Counted from the first letter of the stretch, positions 41,755 to 52,118 are shown. The stretch: DNA of 64,000 nucleotides from JABDBE01 sp963832245 (GCA_963832245.1 CAWHTG010000004.1:496001-560000); one strand, 5' to 3'. Numbers and translations are program-made. The notes: generated from the sequence alone by a model not told the origin.

Positions 41755-44700
41755 ATGGAAGGTCTGCGACTAAGCCGCGCCAGAGGGCGAAGCCTCTTTT
41801 ACGTCTTTCTCATCGTAGTCCTGCTGCTCGGGAGCGTTCCCGCCCACCGGTCCGCATGGCAGGGAAACGAAGAATTGCACACCTTGCTCGAGACCATTGC
41901 CACATTACTTGGCCTGGTCACGGGCGCAATGGCCCTGGTGCGGTATTACACAAAGAAAAGCGATATGTTCCTGCTTCTGGGCGCCGGTTTTCTGGGAGGA
42001 GCCGTCCTCGATGGCTACCATGCGATGGTCGGGTCATCGTTCTTTGCCGGGCATACTCCCTCGGCGCTCTCCAGCCTCACCCCGTGGAGCGGAATCATGT
42101 CGCGCGTGTTCATCTCCCTGCTGATGTGCGCGAGTCTTGTGGCCTGGAAAAGAGAGCAGCAAAGGCCGGCTGGAGACACGATCAAAGAGAGCATGGTCTA
42201 TCTGCTGGTCGCGGGCTGGACGATTGTCAGCTTTATCTTTTTCGCCCTGGTGCCGCTGCCTCCGCCTTTTCATCCTGACAACCTGATTCATCGTCCTGCG
42301 GACTTCGTGCCGGCTTTTTTCTTCGCATTGGCCGCCCTCGGATATTTGTGGAAAGGACGATGGAAAACCGACGATTTCGAACACTGGCTGGTTCTCTCCC
42401 TCATCGTGGGTGCGCTGGGCCACATGGGGTATATGTCCTTTTATGGCAGGCTCTTTGATGCCCAATATTTCGCCGCTCATGGGCTGAAAATCCTGGCACA
42501 TGTGGCAGTACTGACAGGGCTTTTCATCAGTATGTTTTCCATCTTCAAATCAGAGGCAAGAAGCGCTGCCGACCTGTTTCAAGCCAACCTATCACTGGCA
42601 ACACAAATTGCGGAACGCGAGCAGATTGAAGAAGCACTGCAGCGAGCTCACGACAAGCTGGAAGAACGTGTCCGCGCACGTACCGCGGACCTGGGTAGAG
42701 CCAACCTGGCCTTAGAAGCGGAGATCATGGTGCGCGCCGGAGTGGAGGAGACACTCTCGAAAGAACGCACGATTTTGCGATCCTTGATCGACAACGTCCC
42801 CAATTTCCTGTACGTAAAAGACACCCAAGCCAGGTTCGTAGTGGCCAACTTACACTGTGCCCTCCGGCTGGGTTTGAAAACTGGCGACGAGTTGCTGGGC
42901 AAGGGTGATTTCGATCTGTACCCGCAACATCTGGCTGCCAGTTTCTACGAAGATGACCAGAACGTGATTCGTACGGGACAGCCACTGCTTAATCGTGAAG
43001 AAATGGGTATCGACCAGCAGGGAAATGTGACCCATATCTTGTCCACGAAGGTGCCAATTCGAGATAAAGACGGCCGGGTAACCGGACTTGCCGGCGTCGG
43101 CATAGACATTACCGGGCAGAAGCGCGCAGACGCGGAACTACGTGACAGCCGAGAGTTGTTTAGACTGCTGTTGGATTCAATCCCCGAGGGAATCTACGGT
43201 ATCGATACGCAAGGGAACTGCACGTTCTCCAATCCCTCTTGCCTTCGAATATTAGGTTATCAGGAGGCCGGGGAACTTCTCGGTAAGAACATGCACACCA
43301 TGATGCACCATACCCGGCAGGACGGGACAGTTTACCCCGTAGAGCAGTGCAAAATCTACCAAGCTTTCCGCTGCGGGGAGGGCACCCATATCGATGACGA
43401 AGTTCTCTGGCGTCGCGACCGCACCAACTTTCCTGCCGAATACTGGTCTTACCCCATGTTTCGAGCCGGAACAGTGATTGGCACGGTTGTGACCTTCATA
43501 GATATTACGCAGCGAAAACAAGCCGAGCAGGTTTTGCGCGAGGCCCGGGAAACGGCCGAAGCTGCCAACCGCGCCAAGAGCGAGTTCCTTGCCAACATGA
43601 GTCATGAAATCCGCACGCCCCTGAATGGTGTCATTGGCATGACGGAATTGGCGCTGGACACTGAGCTCACAGCGGAGCAGCGCGGCTATTTGAATCTGGT
43701 CAAAAGTTCCGCCGAGTCCTTGCTGGCGCTGCTCAACGACATTCTGGACTTTTCCAAGATTGAAGCCCGCAAATTGGACATTGAAACCATTGACTTCAAC
43801 CTGCGCGATTGCCTGGAGGACACCCTGCAGACCATCAGCTTGCGGGCGCACGAAAAGGGGCTCGAACTTGCTTGCCATATTCCGCCCGACGTTCCAGATG
43901 CATTACGGGGTGATCCCACTCGTCTACGTCAGATCGTCATCAACCTGATTGGCAATGCCATCAAGTTCACTGCTGAAGGTGAGATCGTGATCTCCGTGGA
44001 AGCACGGCAAGAAACAGAAAATGAAGCCACATTTCATTTTGCGGTAACTGACACTGGACCCGGAATCCCTCTTGAAAAACAGGCGTCGATCTTCGAGGCG
44101 TTCACTCAGGCTGACAATTCCACTACTCGGAAATACGGTGGAACCGGCCTGGGTCTCTCGATTTCGCTACGCCTGGTCGAAATGATGGGCGGCCGTATGT
44201 GGCTGGAAAGTGAAGTTGGGCGGGGCAGTACATTTCGCTTTAGCGCGCGTTTTCAGTTGCAGAACGGCTCCGCCACTAGGAACGTGACTGCCGACTTAAA
44301 GACACTCCGCGGGCTCTCCGTATTAATCGTGGACGACAATGCGACTAATCGGAAGATTCTGAAAGAAATGCTCGTGGGATGGGGGATGACGACAGTCGAA
44401 GCCGACAGCGGCCGTTCCGCCCTGGTTTTGCTAAAACAAGCGGCCGCCGGGGGCACAGCTTTTACTCTGGTGCTGCTGGATGCGCAAATGCCTGAAGTCG
44501 ACGGTTTCCGCGTGGCGGAACAAATAAGGCAGGACCCACGAACCGCAAATTCATTTTTGATTATGCTAACTTCGGCCGGTTTTCGAGGCGACGCCGCGCG
44601 TTGTCGCGAGCTGGACGTTCAGGCGTATTTGCCCAAACCAATCAAGCATTCCGACCTTCTCCAAGCCATTCAAACCGTGCTGAGCCCTGACGGTCGAACC

Positions 44701-45159
44701 GAACAGCCGCCGACGCTGGTTACGATTCATTCCTTGCGCGAGGGTCTAGGACACTTGAAGATTCTGTTGGCGGAAGACAATCGTGTGAATCAGGTATTAG
44801 CTGTTCGCCTCTTGGAAAAAAGAGGATACAAAGTGGTCCTGGTGGAAACCGGCAAGGCGGTTCTTGAAGCTTTGCAGAATGAGCGCTTCGACCTCATCCT
44901 GATGGACGTTCAGATGCCCGAGTTGGACGGGTTACAAGCCACGGCGAGGATTCGCGAGCTTGAAAGAACCACTGGGAAGCATATTCCGATTGTTGCCATG
45001 ACCGCTCATTCGATGGTGGGTGACAGAGAACGCTGTCTTCAGGCCGGAATGGATGCCTATCTTTCAAAACCTCTCAGCATCGAGGATCTTTTCGCAACCA
45101 TCGAAGGCCTCAATCCATCGGCAATAAAGGGTTCAAAGGCTGAAACCCATAAAGTGTGA
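41755..45159 (+). CDS. Hybrid sensor histidine kinase (PAS, two receivers)
   Basis: 1134 residues. N-terminal sensor of ~7 membrane helices (~13-260), a coiled coil, two PAS domains (~340-465 and ~470-585), HisKA with FLANMSHEIRTPLNG (His ~615), HATPase with LIGNAIKFT and DTGPGIP, then two receiver domains (Asp in LVLLDAQMPEVDG, ~900; LILMDVQMPELDG, ~1048). Both receivers keep the DD pair, phosphoacceptor Asp and Lys. There is no HPt domain and no output protein within it, so the phosphate must go to another protein. The next gene is a PilZ protein, which may share the pathway. The membrane sensor resembles MASE-type domains. Confidence 0.93.
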   Translation: MEGLRLSRARGRSLFYVFLIVVLLLGSVPAHRSAWQGNEELHTLLETIATLLGLVTGAMALVRYYTKKSDMFLLLGAGFLGGAVLDGYHAMVGSSFFAGHTPSALSSLTPWSGIMSRVFISLLMCASLVAWKREQQRPAGDTIKESMVYLLVAGWTIVSFIFFALVPLPPPFHPDNLIHRPADFVPAFFFALAALGYLWKGRWKTDDFEHWLVLSLIVGALGHMGYMSFYGRLFDAQYFAAHGLKILAHVAVLTGLFISMFSIFKSEARSAADLFQANLSLATQIAEREQIEEALQRAHDKLEERVRARTADLGRANLALEAEIMVRAGVEETLSKERTILRSLIDNVPNFLYVKDTQARFVVANLHCALRLGLKTGDELLGKGDFDLYPQHLAASFYEDDQNVIRTGQPLLNREEMGIDQQGNVTHILSTKVPIRDKDGRVTGLAGVGIDITGQKRADAELRDSRELFRLLLDSIPEGIYGIDTQGNCTFSNPSCLRILGYQEAGELLGKNMHTMMHHTRQDGTVYPVEQCKIYQAFRCGEGTHIDDEVLWRRDRTNFPAEYWSYPMFRAGTVIGTVVTFIDITQRKQAEQVLREARETAEAANRAKSEFLANMSHEIRTPLNGVIGMTELALDTELTAEQRGYLNLVKSSAESLLALLNDILDFSKIEARKLDIETIDFNLRDCLEDTLQTISLRAHEKGLELACHIPPDVPDALRGDPTRLRQIVINLIGNAIKFTAEGEIVISVEARQETENEATFHFAVTDTGPGIPLEKQASIFEAFTQADNSTTRKYGGTGLGLSISLRLVEMMGGRMWLESEVGRGSTFRFSARFQLQNGSATRNVTADLKTLRGLSVLIVDDNATNRKILKEMLVGWGMTTVEADSGRSALVLLKQAAAGGTAFTLVLLDAQMPEVDGFRVAEQIRQDPRTANSFLIMLTSAGFRGDAARCRELDVQAYLPKPIKHSDLLQAIQTVLSPDGRTEQPPTLVTIHSLREGLGHLKILLAEDNRVNQVLAVRLLEKRGYKVVLVETGKAVLEALQNERFDLILMDVQMPELDGLQATARIRELERTTGKHIPIVAMTAHSMVGDRERCLQAGMDAYLSKPLSIEDLFATIEGLNPSAIKGSKAETHKV

Positions 45160-45374
45160 GCGCTTAGAACTACCTGAATCTCTGATGGTTTAGAAACTAT
45201 TGCAAGCTCGGCGGGCCGGCCATCCAACCGCTTATACCAGTTTGGGAAGGAAAGTTAGGTGTCCACCGTCCACGCTCGGTAATGCGACCTTAGTACTCGG
45301 GGATTGGCCTTCTTCTCCTTTGCCAATGCCGATAGTGCAATACAGAATAGACTTTCAGGGAAGAACGCCCTTCT

Positions 45375-46088
45375 ATGGACAAAGCCTTTGGAACTGCCGT
45401 CATGCCCACACTTAGCGGCAAAAGGGCATCGGCTCGGGTCGCTTTAGTTAACATGAAGCAACAAGCCGGCAATATTCTTGCGGAGTGTTTTCGTCAGTTT
45501 GGGATCGAGAGTGTTGCCTTGAATGCCCATGCGGCGGAACGCCTCAAGACGGAGAAATTCGAGGCTTGCGTGGTCAAGCTGGCTCCAGAGTCCCAGAACA
45601 TCATGGAGTCCGCGCGCACCTCGCCATCGAATAGCCGGATTGTGCTGTATGCCGTTGGCGGCAGCGCCCAGGAAGCGATGGGTTACTCGAAGTACGGGAT
45701 CAACGCAATCTTCCAGGAACCGCTTGAGCGCCAGTCCGTACTGAAATTGGTCCGAGCCACGCAAATGCTTGTGTTGCATGAATTGCGGCGTTACGTGCGG
45801 ATTCCGGTGATTACTGAAGTCTCCTTTGCGGCGAGCGATGGCCGCAAGGTGACGGCAACCAGTATTGAAGTTAGTTCCGGAGGAATGTCCCTGCGCAGCG
45901 CCGACGATATTGCGGTGGGGCAGTCGGGAGAGCTCTCTTTTGCGTTGCTGACCTTGCCCCGAATATGGGTTCGCTGCGCCGTGACCTGGCGTAACGGAAG
46001 CGGCAAAACCTTCGGCATCCGTTTTGACCCCCAGGACGACCGCCGTTTCAGAATCAAAGAGTGGGTCGACGCTTACCTCGAAGGTTAG
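45375..46088 (+). CDS. PilZ-domain protein with degenerate receiver
   Basis: 237 residues. C-terminal half is a PilZ domain with RRYVRIPV (RxxxR) and EVSSGGMSL (D/NxSxxG replaced by ExSxxG), binding c-di-GMP by family. The N-terminal ~115 residues (ARVALVNMKQQAGNILAECF ... YGINAIFQEPLERQSVLKLV) look like a receiver fold without the phosphoacceptor Asp. It follows the hybrid kinase after 215 bases that hold no gene. A role in c-di-GMP-controlled motility or polysaccharide is possible but not shown. Confidence 0.8.
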   Translation: MDKAFGTAVMPTLSGKRASARVALVNMKQQAGNILAECFRQFGIESVALNAHAAERLKTEKFEACVVKLAPESQNIMESARTSPSNSRIVLYAVGGSAQEAMGYSKYGINAIFQEPLERQSVLKLVRATQMLVLHELRRYVRIPVITEVSFAASDGRKVTATSIEVSSGGMSLRSADDIAVGQSGELSFALLTLPRIWVRCAVTWRNGSGKTFGIRFDPQDDRRFRIKEWVDAYLEG

Positions 46089-46184
46089 CGGCCTGGAATG
46101 CTCGCCTCTTCATCTCATTACGGAATTCTTTCCAGCCTACTGATTGAAGCATCGTCACGAAAGTGTTATCTCTACAATCACTGA

Positions 46185-46928
46185 ATGGACCACCATACGG
46201 TAGCTGCCGTCAGCATTGCCGGAACTTGTCTCGACGTGTTGGGCAGTCTCTACCTCGCCTACGATTTATTGGGCGGACAACACGGTCCGCTGCGGTTGCT
46301 TACCCGAGCAGTTACGTACTCGATCATCTTCGGAATCGGGTACGGCCTTGGACTGGGTTTCTTTTTTGGCCTCGCTTCCGGTCTTGCGACCGGCATTACC
46401 CTGGCGATCGAATTCAATCGGGCATCTCGTGGTCTGGGTCATTACTCCTTGCCTTGGGAAGGATTGTTTTCCGCCATTCGTGGGTTTGCTTTCGGCGCTG
46501 GACTATATAGAAGTTTGGGGCTGCGATTCGCAATCGCGTTTGCCATTCTCATTACTCTCGGCCAAATATTCGCCTATTCGCGCGGCATGCGCCCTGCCAC
46601 CGACTATGTGGCGTCGCGCCGTTCACGTCTTACGCACCGCCAATTTTGGGGGACGGTCGCCAGAACCGTCGGCTACATTGCCACGGCACTTATTTGTAGT
46701 GCCCTGGTGCGGCACGTTGACCATCCCTTGTTGTTTGCGATGCGGGTAGGGGTGGTAACCGGGCTGGTTACCGGCATAGGAGCGACAGTAAATCCCTATA
46801 TTGAATACTACGCGGACAACCTGCCTGAGCGACGGCTTGGGGCCTTCGGCATTGGGCTCATCTTTTGCGGCTTCGCTCTGCAATCGTTTCAGTATTGGCT
46901 GGCGTTATTTGATGTGCGTGTGACGTGA
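46185..46928 (+). CDS. Multi-pass membrane protein, unknown
   Basis: 247 residues with about six glycine-rich hydrophobic helices, e.g. FGIGYGLGLGFFFGLASGLA and FAIAFAILITLGQIFAY. Glycine-zipper-like spacing is frequent. No family recognised. The stop lies 79 bases before the preferred lipA start, possibly cotranscribed. No clear ribosome-binding site before the ATG. Confidence 0.6.
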   Translation: MDHHTVAAVSIAGTCLDVLGSLYLAYDLLGGQHGPLRLLTRAVTYSIIFGIGYGLGLGFFFGLASGLATGITLAIEFNRASRGLGHYSLPWEGLFSAIRGFAFGAGLYRSLGLRFAIAFAILITLGQIFAYSRGMRPATDYVASRRSRLTHRQFWGTVARTVGYIATALICSALVRHVDHPLLFAMRVGVVTGLVTGIGATVNPYIEYYADNLPERRLGAFGIGLIFCGFALQSFQYWLALFDVRVT

Positions 46929-47006
46929 ATCTGGGTTCGCATTTCCATGCTTAACGGAGCGCTGCTTCTCCAATCGCCGCGCCTGCATGTAGAATTGAAT
47001 CAGGTG

Positions 47007-47939
47007 ATGACAGGCGCTTCCCAGTTCGTCCAGATTGAGCTCGGGCCGCCGGTCCGGCAGCCCAAGCCGGAGTGGCTTCGAGCCAAAGCTCCAGTCGGCG
47101 AGAACTTCCACAATCTTAAGAAATTAGCCCGTGGGCTGGGACTGCACACCGTGTGCGAATCGGCGCAGTGTCCCAACATCGGGGAATGCTGGAATCACCG
47201 CACAGCCACATTCATGCTTTTGGGCGACATCTGTACGCGGCGCTGCGGTTTTTGTGCGGTTCCCAAGGGCAAACCCGGGCCAATTGATTGGGATGAGCCG
47301 CGGCGGGTTGCTGAAGCCGTTGCAACCCTCGGCCTAAAGCACGCGGTCGTGACCAGCGTTAACCGGGATGATGACAATCTGGGCGGGGCGCGAGTGTTCG
47401 CCGAGACCATTCAGCAGATTCGTGAGTTGTCTCCCGAATGCCGGGTTGAAGTTCTGATTCCTGACTTCCAGGGTCTCGACGATGCTTTGCGAATCGTTCT
47501 CGATGCCCTGCCTGATGTTCTCAATCACAATACAGAGACGGTGCCCCGGCTTTACCGGGTGGTGCGTTCCGGAGCTCGCTACGAGCGCACGCTGCGCTTG
47601 CTGGAGAACGCCAAGAAGTTTTCGCCGGGCATGGTGACGAAATCCGGCGTCATGGTTGGTTTGGGGGAAACAATCCCTGAACTGGTGGAAGTATTTCGCG
47701 ACTTGGGATCGCGCGGAGTAGACATTTTGACGGTCGGGCAGTACCTGCGGCCATCGCGCGACCATCTGCCTATTGCGCTCTTCTACACGCCCGATGAATT
47801 TCGATACTTGAAAGATGAAGCTCTGCGATTCGGCTTCCGCCACGTGGAATCGGGCCCCATGGTGCGCTCCAGCTATCACGCCCATGAGCAAGCTACGACA
47901 ACCTCGCCGCGTGGGCCCATCCAGCCGAGCGTTGTGTAG
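47007..47939 (+). CDS. lipA: Lipoyl synthase
   Basis: 310 residues from the ATG at 47007; an ATG at 46947 in frame would add 20 unconserved residues. Radical SAM enzyme that inserts two sulfurs into octanoyl chains on lipoyl-dependent enzymes. The auxiliary cluster motif CESAQCPNIGEC, the radical SAM motif CTRRCGFC and the C-terminal RSSYHA (Ser ligand of the sacrificial cluster) are all intact. lipB is not in the window. Confidence 0.96.
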   Translation: MTGASQFVQIELGPPVRQPKPEWLRAKAPVGENFHNLKKLARGLGLHTVCESAQCPNIGECWNHRTATFMLLGDICTRRCGFCAVPKGKPGPIDWDEPRRVAEAVATLGLKHAVVTSVNRDDDNLGGARVFAETIQQIRELSPECRVEVLIPDFQGLDDALRIVLDALPDVLNHNTETVPRLYRVVRSGARYERTLRLLENAKKFSPGMVTKSGVMVGLGETIPELVEVFRDLGSRGVDILTVGQYLRPSRDHLPIALFYTPDEFRYLKDEALRFGFRHVESGPMVRSSYHAHEQATTTSPRGPIQPSVV

Positions 47940-47988
47940 ACAATCTTGATCCAGCCAACTGGGTTTTACCCTAATCGTGCCCATCTTC

Positions 47989-48012
47989 CCGGACGGGGCG
48001 TCCGGGGCTACC
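47989..48012. repeat. CGGACGGGGCGTCCG palindrome behind lipA
   Basis: CCCGGACGGGGCGTCCGGGG: stem CCCGGACG / CGTCCGGG with a short loop, between the convergent lipA and MCE genes. It may serve as a bidirectional transcript end. Confidence 0.55.
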
Positions 48013-48020
48013 TGGCAATC

Positions 48021-49100
48021 TCAGAAAACCTTCAAGTGGATGGTCAGATATTTCTTCGGATTTTGACGGATCGCTTTGATCAGTTCCTGCGTCTCCTGCA
48101 GCAGTTTGTCGGTATTGTTGTAGACGGACGGATCCTGCAGGAGCTTCCCGATCGTTCCCTCGCCTGAATTCAGGCGGTCGCTGAGGTCCGAGAGTTTGCT
48201 CATGGTGTTTTGCAGCTTGTTGGCGAATTCCTGGTTCTTCGCCAATACGCCCAATGCGCCTTTGCCTGCGTTCACGTCGTCGGTCAACTTCTTGACGTTG
48301 CCAATAGTGTCGTTGGCAGTGTTGTAGAGAGTGGGATCCTTCAAGAACTTACCGGCAGTGCCCTTGCCAGCGTTGAGATCGTCGATTATCCCGTTCAACT
48401 TATCGATGGTCGCATTAGCGCTGCGATAAAGCTGGTCGTCCACGAGCAGTTTGCCCAGGCTGCCTTTCCCTGAAATAACGTCGTTGACCAAGCCCTGAAA
48501 TTGGACAACGGTGGCGTTCAACCGGTTGTAGAGACTGGGATCATAAATCACCTTGCCGATCGAACCCTGCCCGCTCTCTACAAATGCAAGAATTCGATCC
48601 ACGCGTTTTTCCAGCGCGTCCAGGTTTTGCAGCGTGCTTTGGCTGGCGCGGACGACGTCCTCGATCTGCGGGGTTTCGCGTGTGCCGAGCACGTCGCCCG
48701 CCTGGACTTCTGGCCCGCTGGCCCGGGAACTATCGATATCAATGTAGGTTTCGCCCAGCACGCCGGCGGTGGAGAGCAGCGTCACCGAATCCTTGCGCAG
48801 GTTGCGGTGATACTTCATATTCACCTTCAGGGTCACTTCCACCGGAGTGAGCCGCATGGCCGAATCGGATACAACCCGGATGGCAGAGACGTTACCGATA
48901 TCCACGCCCTGAAGCCGCACCGGCGCTCCTTCTCTCAACCCGCCGGCGTTGTCAAAATAGGATTTCAGCGCAATTTTCTTGGTAAAGACACCGCCGGTGC
49001 CACTCATGAGCAAGATCAGAATGCCTAAAGTGATGCTGGCAGCCAGCACCGTGAGCCCGACCTTCAGTTGAGACCACTTCAACTGTTTCTGGCTAGGCAC
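48021..49100 (-). CDS. MCE/MlaD-family lipid transport protein
   Basis: 359 residues. One N-terminal membrane helix (LTVLAASITLGILILLMSG, ~16-34) is followed by an MCE domain (~38-120, FDNAGGLREGAPVRLQGVDI). The C-terminal part consists of five repeats of 34 residues with the pattern GxGTxGKLLxDPxLYNxxN (starting at about 170). MlaD-type proteins are periplasmic parts of phospholipid shuttles between the membranes. No Mla ATPase or permease gene lies next to it in the window. Confidence 0.88.
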   Translation of the reverse strand: MPSQKQLKWSQLKVGLTVLAASITLGILILLMSGTGGVFTKKIALKSYFDNAGGLREGAPVRLQGVDIGNVSAIRVVSDSAMRLTPVEVTLKVNMKYHRNLRKDSVTLLSTAGVLGETYIDIDSSRASGPEVQAGDVLGTRETPQIEDVVRASQSTLQNLDALEKRVDRILAFVESGQGSIGKVIYDPSLYNRLNATVVQFQGLVNDVISGKGSLGKLLVDDQLYRSANATIDKLNGIIDDLNAGKGTAGKFLKDPTLYNTANDTIGNVKKLTDDVNAGKGALGVLAKNQEFANKLQNTMSKLSDLSDRLNSGEGTIGKLLQDPSVYNNTDKLLQETQELIKAIRQNPKKYLTIHLKVF

Positions 49101-49199
49101 TCAATCTCCCTAGGGACGTCATAGCAACATTCTCCGTGGCAAACGGAAAAACTGACCCGAATGTTTGCATAATAGCAGACCGCTGGTGTGGGCTTCACA

Positions 49200-51623
49200 T
49201 CAGGCGAGACGCGGGTGCAAGGTTGTTAACATTAGAATGGCGAGCAAATACGCCACGGCTCCGCAGGCCAGAGTGACATTCAGGCCGAACTGAATGGCAA
49301 TCACCATAGCTAGGACAGAGCCCAATACGCTGGAACCTGCGTTCACAGCCCATGCCCACTCCACCGCACTCTGATGCATTTCAGCTTTGCCGGCTGCGGG
49401 GAACTCCGGCGCCGGTGTGCTGGCCAGGGCTCGAAGCCCGGTGGGAAATGGCATCCCCATGGCAAATCCTAACGGAACCAGCAGGGCGCCGCTGACCAGA
49501 AGTTTTGCCGCAAAGGGGAGCCCTACCAGAGCATTCAATAGTCCCGGCAAAATGAAAACATAAAGCAGAAGAGCGCTGGCGGTGAAGATCAGCGGAAGCC
49601 AGGCTTGTTGAGTGCGGGCCACCCATTTTCGTGATACCAGACTGCCGGCTCCGCTCGAAAGTAAAAGCAGAAACACTACTACTGTAAGGGCATAAGTTGG
49701 GTGGCCTAGAAACAACACGAAACGCTGGATAAAGGCTATTTCAACGAGGATGTACCCTAATCCTACGGCGACAAAATACAAGAGCCGGACCGGGCGCACT
49801 TGTTTGCGTCCTCCGCGCACGGCCAGGGGAATCACCAGGAATGCCATCACCGCGAGGAAAGAAATCGCCAGTACCGTAGCCAGTACGAGCACACCCAGGT
49901 TTACCTTCCAATCGATGCCTTGGCTCAAATCCTCTCCGTGCAGAACTTGGTCCAGCTTCAAAGTGAAAAAGAAAAAGGGGGCGTTATCGGTTACAGGCGC
50001 CACGTTGTACGGGTACGCGCGAGCAAAAGCATAAGGATCGTTGCGCGCGATGAGGGCAGAAAACGGATTGTCCTTGGTATCAGAAGGAAGATATAGCGCC
50101 ACCAAGGCAGGATTGCTGCCCAAGTGGGCTCGAACTTTCTGCTCCTCTTCAGCAGTGAAGGCGCTTTTCTTGGCAAGCACGACCACCGGGATTCCGTCCT
50201 CGTCCAGATTTCCTTGAGAGACGACGATGAAATTTCTGAACGGATTTTGCACTCCCAGCTCATGCAGCGCTTGCATCGCAACCGACACCACCCGCAAAGC
50301 TTCCCGAGGCTGGCGAAACTCCCATCGAGTGATGGCAACCATGCCGTCAGGTTTCAGGTGCTCGAAGTATTCTCGAAACGCTTCGACGGTATAAAGGCTA
50401 TTTTCACTGAGCGCGAAGGCGCCCGCGGCGGTTGAAGCCCAGGTGTCGACGAGCGTCATCTGGACAACATCGAAATTCTGCCTGGCATTGCGAACAAACG
50501 ATCGCCCGTCGGTCACCTGAATGTGCACCTCGGGCCGCTCGTACAGGTGATACGAATAGTCAACGTAGCGTCCCCGCATCACGGTGTTGGCAATGATTGG
50601 ATTGATCTCAATCCCGGTAACGTTCGGGCTGCCGTTGGCCACGGCGCGCAATACATCGACTCCGCCACCCGGTCCAATGATCGCGTAGTCTCCATGAGGG
50701 CGCAGAACGTTGGCCAGCGCGGGCGGCGCGGACATCAAGTCTTCTTGCCATTCCGAGCCCTTCCATTGCCTGGTATCAGCGTTCATGATGTAGGTAGAGG
50801 CGTCGGCGTCAATGACCACTACTTTCGCGTCTCCCAGGCGATCTACTTCCACGCGGGAGATGGCATTCCAGCGCGCGAACTCCACCCAGGCCTTATCGCG
50901 AAAAACACCCTTGGCGTACCCGACATCGATCAGCTTTCCCGAATGGTTTGCACCGAGCACGAGCAGCAAGGCGGCAGCCAGGCCCAGCGTGAGTTTGCGC
51001 ACATTTGCGCTTGCAGCCCATGCCGCCCCCGCGATGGACGCCATGATCCCGGCGAAGAGAATCGTGTTTGGGCCGCCCAGCAAGTTCAGCAGAGGCACGA
51101 CACCAAGACAAGCCAGCGCGCCGCCCATCAGGTCCGCCCCGTAGAGCCGCGAAATGCGTTGTGATTCGCGGGCAAACAGGATTGAGAATTCCAGTCCCGT
51201 GACAAAAAATGGCACAGCGGAAGCTAGATAGACCGCCGTAAGCCGGAGGAAATTGGCTCGAGACAGAGTGAGGGAGACCGGAACGTGCAGCACGATTTCC
51301 AGAACAACGGGTACAACCAGAGCATTGCAGACACACAGCCATGACAACAAGCCGCGGGTTGGAAAGCGAGCAAACCAGCGCTTTCCTAAATGCGCGAATA
51401 CTCCTCCAGCACCAAGGCCGAGCAATGCGATGGAAATTGCCAGAAAGGCAAAGTGATAGAAGAGCACCACAGAAAATAATCGGGTAAGCCCCAGTTCCAG
51501 CAGCAAGGCCGCGAAACTACTGATGGCCACGCCGGCCAACAGGGAATGCTCGTGAGCTTTTTCCTGCGAACTGTTATCGCTGATGGAAGGAGTTTCCTTT
51601 AGAGCCGGCATTCGAATGTTCAC
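49200..51623 (-). CDS. Membrane protein with spermidine-synthase-like domain
   Basis: 807 residues. Six to seven membrane helices (~30-225), then a soluble Rossmann domain (~235-540) with the nucleotide-binding loop GPGGGVDVLRA (~316) and GIEINPI, similar to spermidine synthases and methyltransferases, then about six more helices (~575-800). The family is often called 'spermidine synthase' or fused MFS, yet polyamine synthesis is not established for it. It is monocistronic, bounded by repeats at its upstream end. Confidence 0.75.
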   Translation of the reverse strand: MNIRMPALKETPSISDNSSQEKAHEHSLLAGVAISSFAALLLELGLTRLFSVVLFYHFAFLAISIALLGLGAGGVFAHLGKRWFARFPTRGLLSWLCVCNALVVPVVLEIVLHVPVSLTLSRANFLRLTAVYLASAVPFFVTGLEFSILFARESQRISRLYGADLMGGALACLGVVPLLNLLGGPNTILFAGIMASIAGAAWAASANVRKLTLGLAAALLLVLGANHSGKLIDVGYAKGVFRDKAWVEFARWNAISRVEVDRLGDAKVVVIDADASTYIMNADTRQWKGSEWQEDLMSAPPALANVLRPHGDYAIIGPGGGVDVLRAVANGSPNVTGIEINPIIANTVMRGRYVDYSYHLYERPEVHIQVTDGRSFVRNARQNFDVVQMTLVDTWASTAAGAFALSENSLYTVEAFREYFEHLKPDGMVAITRWEFRQPREALRVVSVAMQALHELGVQNPFRNFIVVSQGNLDEDGIPVVVLAKKSAFTAEEEQKVRAHLGSNPALVALYLPSDTKDNPFSALIARNDPYAFARAYPYNVAPVTDNAPFFFFTLKLDQVLHGEDLSQGIDWKVNLGVLVLATVLAISFLAVMAFLVIPLAVRGGRKQVRPVRLLYFVAVGLGYILVEIAFIQRFVLFLGHPTYALTVVVFLLLLSSGAGSLVSRKWVARTQQAWLPLIFTASALLLYVFILPGLLNALVGLPFAAKLLVSGALLVPLGFAMGMPFPTGLRALASTPAPEFPAAGKAEMHQSAVEWAWAVNAGSSVLGSVLAMVIAIQFGLNVTLACGAVAYLLAILMLTTLHPRLA

Positions 51624-51648
51624 TCAGGAATGCGACAGTCTAACAGAA

Positions 51649-51735
51649 GCACTCAGCGTTCAGCCGTCAGCACTCAGCCATTTCAGCAGGCCACAGGGAC
51701 CGTGTGGTGACGGGCGACTCGCCCGTCCGGTTTTG
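51649..51735. repeat. Heptad repeat plus GGGCGACTCGCCC palindrome
   Basis: AGCACTCAGCGTTCAGCCGT and CAGCACTCAGCC are heptad units; directly next to them GTGTGGTGACGGGCGACTCG CCCGTCC is a member of the GC-rich family (stem GACGGGCGA... / ...CGCCCGTC). Both repeat families meet in this 117-base gap. Confidence 0.65.
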
Positions 51736-51740
51736 ATCTA

Positions 51741-52118
51741 TTAGTTTTCCAGTATGACTTGTGCGACCGCGTACTCTTTCGTGTGGGACAGTGAAAGCGC
51801 AACATGCACCGCGCCCAGCTTGGCCGCGAACTGCGCCGCTTTGCCGTGGAATGCGATGGTAGGACGGCCTCCGGGCTGTCGGCACACTTCAACGTCGCGC
51901 CACGCGACCCCATGATTCCAACCGGTGCCGATGGCCTTCATCGCCGCTTCTTTGGCGGCGAACCGGGCAGCGTAGCGTTCCACGCGGTTGGCCTTCGATT
52001 CGCAATAGCGAATCTCGGCCTCGGTAAAAATCCTGCGCAGAAAGCGGTCGCCAAAGCGGGCGATGGACGCTTCGATACGCGGTACTTCTGCTATGTCGAT
52101 ACCGGTGCCGACAATCAT
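51741..52118 (-). CDS. acpS: Holo-ACP synthase
   Basis: 125 residues. Transfers 4'-phosphopantetheine from CoA to the ACP serine. MIVGTGIDIAEVPRIE (Asp of Mg binding) and RFAAKEAAMKAIGTG (Glu and Lys of the active site) are complete, so the start is the ATG at 52118; the open frame upstream to 52196 adds unconserved residues overlapping the next gene. It modifies the ACPs encoded at 39756 and 40152. Confidence 0.95.
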   Translation of the reverse strand: MIVGTGIDIAEVPRIEASIARFGDRFLRRIFTEAEIRYCESKANRVERYAARFAAKEAAMKAIGTGWNHGVAWRDVEVCRQPGGRPTIAFHGKAAQFAAKLGAVHVALSLSHTKEYAVAQVILEN

